Assembly: GCA_003453835.1 (NCBI GenBank)
Contig: DMMN01000353.1
Coordinates: forward strand, 1 to 5,050
DNA: 5,050 nucleotides
DNA from: Bacteroidota bacterium
GTDB lineage: Bacteria; Bacteroidota; Ignavibacteria; UBA10030
Direction: 5' to 3'
The notes under the pieces were generated by a model. That model was not told where the DNA came from. It did no database searches and was given only the letters and a program-made list of their open reading frames with translations. How positions within the stretch are numbered: position 1 is the stretch's first letter; each line of letters starts with the position of its first letter. Shown here piece after piece: positions 1-5,050 of the stretch. A program made the translations under genes and the position numbers.

Positions 1-987
1 TGCCAGATAGAAGAGGATCCCACGCTCCCCCTCTACGTTCCCTGCAGCGATGCCGCTCAACATGTAACCGGCGTGGGCAATACTCGAATAGGCGAGCATT
101 CGTTTCAGATTGTTTTGAGCTATCGCGCTCACGTTACCGATAATCATCGAAGCCGCGGCCACGATTGCCACGATTTCCCCGAGCTTCGTTCCTGCAACTT
201 CAAACGTTCGGAGGAAGACGGAGACGAATGCCGCGAACGCCGCCGCCTTTGCCCCCGTCGACATGAAGGCGCTCATAGTCGTCGGGGCTCCTTCGTAGAC
301 GTCCGGCGCCCACATATGGAAAGGGACGGCGGCAACCTTGAACGAGAACGCAATCACCAACATCCCTGCCCCGATCAGGAATAATGAATTCTCCACGAGC
401 CGCGGAAAGGCCTGGCTGATGAGTTTCAAGTTGGTGGTGCCCGCCGATCCGTAGATGAGAGCGATTCCGTAGAGCAGAAATCCTGTAGCAAATGCGCCCA
501 GCAGGAAGTACTTCAGAGATGATTCATTTGCGATCATCTTCTTGCGCATGAATCCTGCGAGAACATAGAGACACACGGACATCAGCTCGATCCCCAAAAA
601 GATCACAATGAGGTCCGTCGCCGCAGCCATCAGCATCATGCCAAGAGTGGAGAAGAGGATGAGGATGTAGAATTCCCCGCGCTCGACGTCCAGTCGCTCA
701 AGATATGCTTTCGAGAGGATGATCGAAAAGAGGGCCGACGACAGAAAGAGAAGATTGAAGTAGCTGGCGTATCCTCCGCCGACAATCGAATTACTAAAGA
801 GAGGGACCTCCGGTCCGAGATTCTGAAGAGAGAATCCCGCCGCCACGGCAAGTCCCGCCAAACTTATCCAGTACACGCGGATAGGTTTGCCTTTGCCGGC
901 TCCTTCGACAAGGAGCGCAAGCAAGCCGGTCGCTGTCACTGTCAGGAGCGGTGCGCTTTGCCAGAGATCGTTTAGTGTGAACTGCAT
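1..987 (-). CDS. nuoN: NADH-quinone oxidoreductase subunit N (NuoN), 3' end cut by window
   Basis: NuoN is an antiporter-like proton-translocating subunit in the membrane arm of complex I. The frame runs from an ATG at 987-985 to base 1 without a stop, giving 329 residues. The family is usually about 480-490 long, so roughly the last third lies outside. Visible hallmarks are GIELMS around residues 132-137 (Glu134), ESSLKYF with Lys159, FKVAAVPFHMWAPDVYEGAP at 216-235 (Lys217, His224), TGAKAA with Lys247, and NNLKRMLAYSSIAHAGYM at 292-309 (Lys295, Tyr300). These positions match, within one residue, the functionally studied E. coli NuoN residues Glu133, Lys158, Lys217, His224, Lys247 and Tyr300 (numbering from memory). 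Hydrophobic helices alternate with short loops throughout. An in-frame TAA at 1005-1003 lies just upstream and ATG is the only conventional start, so the start is well supported. The gene follows the antiporter gene after 35 bases and belongs to the same operon. Confidence 0.97.
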   Translation of the reverse strand, partial: MQFTLNDLWQSAPLLTVTATGLLALLVEGAGKGKPIRVYWISLAGLAVAAGFSLQNLGPEVPLFSNSIVGGGYASYFNLLFLSSALFSIILSKAYLERLDVERGEFYILILFSTLGMMLMAAATDLIVIFLGIELMSVCLYVLAGFMRKKMIANESSLKYFLLGAFATGFLLYGIALIYGSAGTTNLKLISQAFPRLVENSLFLIGAGMLVIAFSFKVAAVPFHMWAPDVYEGAPTTMSAFMSTGAKAAAFAAFVSVFLRTFEVAGTKLGEIVAIVAAASMIIGNVSAIAQNNLKRMLAYSSIAHAGYMLSGIAAGNVEGERGILFYLA

Positions 988-1022
988 AGGAACAATTCTC
1001 TGTTAAGTGAAGGCCTCACGGC
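988..1022 (-). other. Antiporter-nuoN junction with weak ribosome binding site
   Basis: This 35-base gap lies between the antiporter stop (TAA, 1025-1023) and the nuoN ATG. On the minus strand the only purine run near the start is AGAGA at 1001-997, nine bases before the ATG, which is a poor Shine-Dalgarno match. A short inverted repeat (GTGA...TCAC around an AGGCC core) lies near 1010-1019. Its stem is about four pairs with no T-run after it, so I do not call it a terminator. The gap fits read-through transcription within one operon. Confidence 0.5.
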
Positions 1023-2456
1023 TTATCCCCGAAGATACACGTACCAAACAAGTGCGAAGATCGGGATGAGCACGGGCAGTGCGTACTTTACGACGTATCC
1101 GAAGAAACTCGGGCAATCGATCTTTGCCTGCTCTGCGATCGACTTCACCATGAAGTTCGGACCGTTCCCGATGTATGTGCAGGCGCCGAAGAACACCGCA
1201 CCGACGGAGATTGCCTGAACATAACGCCACGAATCGGCATTGATCGCGAAGACGCCTGGCTGAAGCGGATTCGCGAGGCCGAGCGCTTGGGGAGTCGCAA
1301 GTCCGAGAATCGCCTCCATGTGATGAACGTTGTCCACACTTGCACCATGCAGACCGAACGCCGCGCTGAGAAAGTTTAGGTACGTCGGAGCGTTGTCAAG
1401 GAAACTCGAGAGTATTCCGGTCCCCCAATAGTATTGACCAGGGGTAATAATTCCGAGCGACTGCGAGTTCAGCTCGAGCCAGTCGAGTGCAGGAATCATC
1501 GTCGCGAAGATCCCCATGAACAGGATTGCCACTTCCCTGATCGGAATAAAATTGAACTCGTTCTTCTCGTGAATCGCTTTCTTCGTCGTGTAGTAGGAAG
1601 CGAACGCGGCGCCCCACATCAGCATCTCCCGCAACATCAGGGGGTGCGAGATGAAGACCGAAGCCAAGATGACCCCGAGATAGAACAGATTATGGAGACC
1701 CGTGAACTCCGGGTGATCCGGAAGTTGGGCCTCCTTTTGAACCCTCTTTGCTGCCGCCTTGAAACTGTACGAGTCGATTACAAAGAAGACGGCCAGCAGC
1801 AAGACCATTGCGAACGCCCAGATTTCCCAGACCCTCCCCACCACCCAGAAGAACGGAACCCCCTTCAAGTACCCGAGAAACAGCGGCGGATCACCGATCG
1901 GGGTCAACGCTCCCCCAACATTGCTGACGATGAAGATGAAAAACACGACGTGATAAGGCCGGATTCTAAAGCGGTTGACCCGTAAGTACGGCCGAATCAA
2001 GAGCATCGAAGCTCCCGTCGTGCCGAGGAAGTTCGAGATCACCGCGCCGGTACCAAGAAGGAGGACATTTTCCCACGGGGCCGACTTTCCTCGGACTCTC
2101 AGATGAATCCCTCCGGACACGACAAAGAGCGATCCGATCAGCGAAATGAAACTGACGTACTCGTGAAACGTCAACAGGAGCCGCGGCACGTTGTCGAGAG
2201 AGAGAACATAGTACAGGACAACGAGCGCCCCGAGCGCGTACGAAACCTTGGGGTAATGATGTTCCCACCAATGGCGATTGATGAAAGGAACAATGGCAAT
2301 GGATGCCAGCAGCAAGACAAACGGAGTTACGAGCCACCCGGAGACCGGCTTGATCTCGGCGTTCTCGAAGATGTGCTCGGTCAAATTAAACAAGGCAAAC
2401 AGCCCCAATCCGAGCACAACCAATACGACCGTGTTACGCTTTATATCCCGCTTCAA
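1023..2456 (-). CDS. nhaD: NhaD-like Na+/H+ antiporter (IT/CitMHS-type superfamily) embedded in the nuo operon
   Basis: This 477-residue polytopic membrane protein probably exchanges Na+ for H+ across the cytoplasmic membrane. About 11-14 hydrophobic segments span residues 8-25 through 452-474. It is not a NuoL/M/N homologue: it lacks their lysine and FFKALLFL-type motifs. It carries motifs of the IT superfamily in two similar halves: SNFLGTTGAS (141-150) and SNVGGALTPIGDPPLF (178-193) in the first, then SSFLDNAPTYLNF (350-362) and GACTYIGNGPNFMVKS (424-439) in the second. The paired Ser/Asn-Gly-Pro hairpins are the expected ion-binding elements. Asp189, Asp354 and Asn431 are candidate ligands (inference). 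The start is a TTG at 2456-2454: an in-frame TGA lies six codons upstream, and no ATG occurs before the first membrane segment. It lies 22 bases after nuoM and 35 before nuoN, so it is almost certainly co-transcribed. The symbol follows usage for a similar gene in a complex I locus. The substrate is inferred, and a citrate/anion or arsenite-type substrate is a less likely alternative. Confidence 0.8.
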   Translation of the reverse strand: MKRDIKRNTVVLVVLGLGLFALFNLTEHIFENAEIKPVSGWLVTPFVLLLASIAIVPFINRHWWEHHYPKVSYALGALVVLYYVLSLDNVPRLLLTFHEYVSFISLIGSLFVVSGGIHLRVRGKSAPWENVLLLGTGAVISNFLGTTGASMLLIRPYLRVNRFRIRPYHVVFFIFIVSNVGGALTPIGDPPLFLGYLKGVPFFWVVGRVWEIWAFAMVLLLAVFFVIDSYSFKAAAKRVQKEAQLPDHPEFTGLHNLFYLGVILASVFISHPLMLREMLMWGAAFASYYTTKKAIHEKNEFNFIPIREVAILFMGIFATMIPALDWLELNSQSLGIITPGQYYWGTGILSSFLDNAPTYLNFLSAAFGLHGASVDNVHHMEAILGLATPQALGLANPLQPGVFAINADSWRYVQAISVGAVFFGACTYIGNGPNFMVKSIAEQAKIDCPSFFGYVVKYALPVLIPIFALVWYVYLRG

Positions 2457-2478
2457 CCGATATCTTTGTGTTCAGTGG
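2457..2478 (-). other. nuoM-antiporter junction; weak RBS before a TTG start
   Basis: This 22-base gap lies between the nuoM TAA (2481-2479) and the TTG start of the antiporter gene. The minus strand shows AAAGA at 2467-2463, six bases before the TTG: suitable spacing but only a partial Shine-Dalgarno match. The in-frame TGA at 2474-2472 rules out a start farther upstream, so it helps fix the TTG. There is no room for a separate promoter or terminator here. Confidence 0.55.
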
Positions 2479-4041
2479 TTATGGACGATCTTGTGAGTTG
2501 GCAAAACGAACCTGGCCCCCTTCCCTGGCACTCTCCATGGTCTGCACAACCTGCTTCGCGACCGTCGCAGACTTGCCAAGAAACGTCGATGGATAGACTC
2601 CGATCCACACGATGAATAGAACAATCGGGACAAGCGCTGCAATCTCTCGTGGTGACAAATCGAGAAGCCGGTGGCCGCCGTAGAGGCCTCCCTCCCTCAC
2701 CGGACCAAGCATGACCCGTTGGTACATCCAGAGCATGTAGACCGCTGCCAGGATAACTCCGGACGCTGCAACAGCGGCATACGCGTAACTGCCGAGGAAT
2801 TTCGATTTGAAGCTGCCGATGAGCACGAGAAACTCTCCCACGAATCCGTTCAAACCGGGCAGACCGATGGAGGAGAGCGTCATGATCATGAAGAACGTCG
2901 CGAATACGGGCATCACTTTCGCCACGCCGCCGAAATCCGAGATCAGTCGGGTGTGAGCCCGATCGTAAATCATTCCCACCACAAGAAAGAGGGCTCCCGT
3001 CGAGAGGCCATGGTTGATCATCTGGATGATAGCGCCCTGTATTCCCTCCTCCGTCATGGCAAAGGTCCCGAGCACCACGAATCCAAGGTGCGACACGGAT
3101 GAATAGGCGACGAGCTTCTTGATGTCGGTTTGAACCATCGCTACGAGCGCGCCGTAGATGATCCCAATCACCGCGAGCACGCTGAAGAGAGGTGTAAACT
3201 TGAATGCCGCGTCGGGGAACAGCGGGAGGCAAAATCGTATCAGCCCGTAGGTGCCCATCTTCAAGAGGACGCCGGCAAGAATCACGCTACCGGCAGTCGG
3301 CGCCTCCACGTGCGCATCCGGCAACCATGTGTGCAGCGGAAAAAGGGGAACCTTGATGGCGAAGCTCAGCGCGAATGCCAGGAACATCCACGTTTGCAGT
3401 CCAATTGCCATCCGGGGAGCGACGGCGTAGAGATCGAGCAGATTCGTCGTGAACTGTCCTCCGGCCGACATCGACGCGTAATATCCGAGGGCAAGGATCG
3501 CGACGAGCATCAACAAGCTGCCGAAAAGCGTGAAGAGGAAGAATTTGATGGCGGCATAGACACGCTCAGGCCCACCCCAGATGCCGATGATGAAGTACAT
3601 CGGGATCAGCATCGCTTCCCAAAACATATAGAAGAGGAAGAGGTCGAGCGATGCGAAGACACCGGTCATCCCGACTTCGAGCAACAGGATCATCATCGTG
3701 TACTCTTTGATGCGATGGTGGATCGAATTCCATGTACCGAGCAGCGCCAGAGGCGTCAGAAAGGTCGTCAGGATGATAAGCAACAACGACATCCCGTCGA
3801 TGCCGACGAAGTAACTGATGTTCAATCCTTCAATCCACATGACTCGTTGCTGAAACTGAAAGCCCGAGGCCGCCGGATCGAATTGGAAGTAGAGAACGAG
3901 TGAAGCGAAAAAGGTCACAAGAGTCGCGACGAATCCCGTCAGCTTGATCGCTAGCGCGTTCTCGCTCTTGAAGAAAAAGAGAACAGCCACTCCGGCCAGC
4001 GGGAGAAAGATCGTGATCGTGAGGATGAGCTCAGTAAGCAT
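2479..4041 (-). CDS. nuoM: NADH-quinone oxidoreductase subunit M (NuoM)
   Basis: NuoM is the central antiporter-like proton-pumping subunit of the complex I membrane arm. The gene is complete at 520 residues, close to the family's usual ~500-510. In order, the protein shows the N-terminal helices; the NuoM signature YFVGIDGMSLLLI (77-89); FYMFWEAMLIPMYF (137-150) with Glu142, equivalent to E. coli Glu144; FAIKVPLFPLHTWLPDAHVE (227-246) with Lys230, equivalent to E. coli Lys234; GVLLKMGTYGLIRF (257-270) with Lys261; DIKKLVAYSSVSHLGF (306-321); and GLPGLNGFVGEFLVL (393-407) with Glu403, equivalent to E. coli Glu407. The essential proton-path residues are therefore all present. The C-terminal tail from about 500 is polar and looks cytoplasmic. 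ATG at 4041-4039 is chosen because it gives the normal NuoM N-terminus, with GAAAG seven bases upstream. It follows nuoL by 22 bases and precedes the antiporter gene by 22. Confidence 0.98.
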   Translation of the reverse strand: MLTELILTITIFLPLAGVAVLFFFKSENALAIKLTGFVATLVTFFASLVLYFQFDPAASGFQFQQRVMWIEGLNISYFVGIDGMSLLLIILTTFLTPLALLGTWNSIHHRIKEYTMMILLLEVGMTGVFASLDLFLFYMFWEAMLIPMYFIIGIWGGPERVYAAIKFFLFTLFGSLLMLVAILALGYYASMSAGGQFTTNLLDLYAVAPRMAIGLQTWMFLAFALSFAIKVPLFPLHTWLPDAHVEAPTAGSVILAGVLLKMGTYGLIRFCLPLFPDAAFKFTPLFSVLAVIGIIYGALVAMVQTDIKKLVAYSSVSHLGFVVLGTFAMTEEGIQGAIIQMINHGLSTGALFLVVGMIYDRAHTRLISDFGGVAKVMPVFATFFMIMTLSSIGLPGLNGFVGEFLVLIGSFKSKFLGSYAYAAVAASGVILAAVYMLWMYQRVMLGPVREGGLYGGHRLLDLSPREIAALVPIVLFIVWIGVYPSTFLGKSATVAKQVVQTMESAREGGQVRFANSQDRP

Positions 4042-4063
4042 CTTGGGGCTTTCAGTTCGGGAC
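4042..4063 (-). other. nuoL-nuoM junction with weak ribosome binding site
   Basis: This 22-base gap lies between the nuoL stop (TAA, 4066-4064) and the nuoM ATG. On the minus strand GAAAG at 4053-4049 lies seven bases before the ATG and is the best ribosome-binding candidate, though a partial one. I see no promoter or terminator, consistent with a single transcript. Confidence 0.5.
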
Positions 4064-5050
4064 TTATTTCAAAATCAACCAAATCATCAGAACAACGATG
4101 CCTCCGACAAACACGGTGGCGTATTGCTGCGCCACGCCGGTTTGCATACGACGGACCCGTTGGGAGCACCACCCGACAAGCTTCGCCGTTCCGTTAACCG
4201 CTCCATCGATGAGTATCACATCAACCCCCTTCCAGAGGAGTTTCTCTGAGAGAGTGACGACCGATGAGACAATCGTCTTGTCGTACACTTCATCGATGTA
4301 GTACTTATTCCAGAGGATGCGGTGAAGAACACCGTACTTCTGCTTCCACATTTCTGCGAGCTCCGTTCGTTTCATGTAAACAACGCGCGCACCATAGATC
4401 CCCGCAACGGCAATACCCACCGAGAGCAACATCAGGCTAAACTCCGCGAACAGATTGTGATGTGGCGCCGACATGAGTTTGTCCATGGCAGGAGCGAAAA
4501 CGGGTGCAAGCCAGTGCTCAATCGCATTTCCACCGCCGAGACTTTCCGGAACGCCGGCAAAGCCGCCGACGATCGAGAGGACGGCCAGAATAATCAGCGG
4601 AACCGTCATCGCCTTCGGAGCTTCGTGGGGGTGAAGCTCGTGGCCGAATCGACTCGCTCCGTGAAACGTGAGATTGACCAGACGGAACATATAGAATGCC
4701 GTAACCCCGGCCCCAAGTGCGCCCACGAACCAGAGAAGAGCCGACCCGTATTCGCTGCTGAACGCCTTCCAGAGTATCTCATCTTTGCTGAAGAATCCCG
4801 CGAACGGTGGAATACCGGCGATGGCGATCGCGCCGATAACAAATGTTCGGTAGGTCGTCGGCAGGTACTTCTTGAGTCCCCCCATCCTCTGGATGTCCTG
4901 CTCATGGTGCATTGCATGGATCACCGCGCCGGAGCCGAGGAAGAGCAGAGCCTTGAAGAAGGCGTGATTGAACAGGTGGAATATGCCCACCGCTACCCCA
5001 CCCGTCCCCAACCCCAGCATCATATAGCCCAGCTGGCTGATGGTGGAATA
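4064..5050 (-). CDS. nuoL: NADH-quinone oxidoreductase subunit L (NuoL), 5' end cut by window
   Basis: NuoL is the distal antiporter-like subunit of complex I. It also carries the long lateral helix that runs along the membrane arm. The frame is open to the window edge, so 328 C-terminal residues are seen, starting with YSTISQLGYMMLGLG. Counting from the first residue in the window, FHLFNHAFFKALLFLGSGAV lies at 24-43, with His25, His29 and Lys33 matching E. coli His334, His338 and Lys342 (from memory). GIPPFAGFFSKDEIL lies at 79-93, with Lys89-Asp90 corresponding to the conserved Lys399/Asp400 pair. NKYYIDEVYD (248-257) introduces the amphipathic lateral helix (about 256-305), and a last transmembrane segment (about 311-327) ends in LILK. 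The internal ATG at 5023 is not a start: the conserved YSTISQLGY motif continues upstream of it in frame. The window starts near E. coli residue 310, so about half the gene lies outside. The C-terminus is intact and nuoM follows after 22 bases. Confidence 0.97.
   Translation of the reverse strand, partial: YSTISQLGYMMLGLGTGGVAVGIFHLFNHAFFKALLFLGSGAVIHAMHHEQDIQRMGGLKKYLPTTYRTFVIGAIAIAGIPPFAGFFSKDEILWKAFSSEYGSALLWFVGALGAGVTAFYMFRLVNLTFHGASRFGHELHPHEAPKAMTVPLIILAVLSIVGGFAGVPESLGGGNAIEHWLAPVFAPAMDKLMSAPHHNLFAEFSLMLLSVGIAVAGIYGARVVYMKRTELAEMWKQKYGVLHRILWNKYYIDEVYDKTIVSSVVTLSEKLLWKGVDVILIDGAVNGTAKLVGWCSQRVRRMQTGVAQQYATVFVGGIVVLMIWLILK

Noticed and set aside
1008..1022. Short inverted repeat in the antiporter-nuoN gap, considered as a terminator
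   Set aside because: The stem is only about four pairs, there is no following T-run, and nuoN starts about 20 bases later in the same direction.
1023..2456. Reading the 477-residue transporter as a duplicated NuoM/NuoN or Mrp-type subunit
   Set aside because: It lacks the Glu/Lys motifs of those families and instead carries the SN-G and IGDPP/IGNGP hairpin motifs of the IT/NhaD-type carriers.
1434..2615. Plus-strand open frames of 183 and 170 codons opposite the antiporter gene
   Set aside because: They have a low-complexity charged composition and no recognisable motifs, and they lie antisense to a coherent membrane protein. The second also runs across the nuoM-antiporter gap and into the end of nuoM.
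2453..3232. 259-codon minus-strand frame overlapping nuoM
   Set aside because: It is an out-of-frame shadow, Arg/Ser/Cys-rich, within the well-conserved NuoM coding region.
3130..3903. 257-codon plus-strand open frame opposite nuoM
   Set aside because: Its translation is rich in Arg, Glu, His, Asp and Gln with no domain. This is the typical antisense shadow of a hydrophobic protein gene, and the nuoM frame on the opposite strand is conserved throughout.
5021..5023. ATG near the window edge as the start of a 319-residue protein
   Set aside because: The frame stays open to base 5050 and encodes the conserved NuoL motif YSTISQLGY directly upstream, so this Met is internal to a gene that continues beyond the window.

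Overview
The window is an interior slice of a respiratory complex I (NADH:quinone oxidoreductase, nuo) operon. All of it is transcribed on the minus strand. Read 5'->3' on that strand it holds: the C-terminal half of nuoL (window end to 4064, 5' end cut off), complete nuoM (4041-2479), a complete NhaD-like Na+/H+ antiporter gene (2456-1023), and the N-terminal two thirds of nuoN (987 to base 1, 3' end cut off). Gaps between genes are 22, 22 and 35 bases. There is no stretch over 300 bases without a gene. I see no RNA gene, mobile element, CRISPR array, promoter or terminator.

NuoL, NuoM and NuoN are the three Mrp-antiporter-related membrane subunits of complex I. Each forms a proton half-channel pair in the membrane arm. 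The key glutamate and lysine residues are present in the parts visible here, so the subunits look functional. The unusual element is the fourth gene. It encodes a 477-residue secondary transporter of the ion transporter (IT)/CitMHS-like superfamily, wedged between nuoM and nuoN in the same direction with near-zero spacing. This suggests co-expression of complex I with Na+/H+ exchange. From memory, an nhaD-like gene has been reported among the complex I genes of Rhodothermus marinus, so the arrangement has a precedent but is not the textbook nuo layout.

The base composition looks moderate, somewhat above 50% GC by eye. The Shine-Dalgarno matches are weak at all three visible junctions, and one start is TTG. 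Together with the antiporter insertion this suggests a bacterium of the Bacteroidota/Rhodothermota/Ignavibacteria (FCB) neighbourhood, but that assignment is an inference with low to moderate confidence. The large plus-strand open frames are antisense shadows of these membrane-protein genes.
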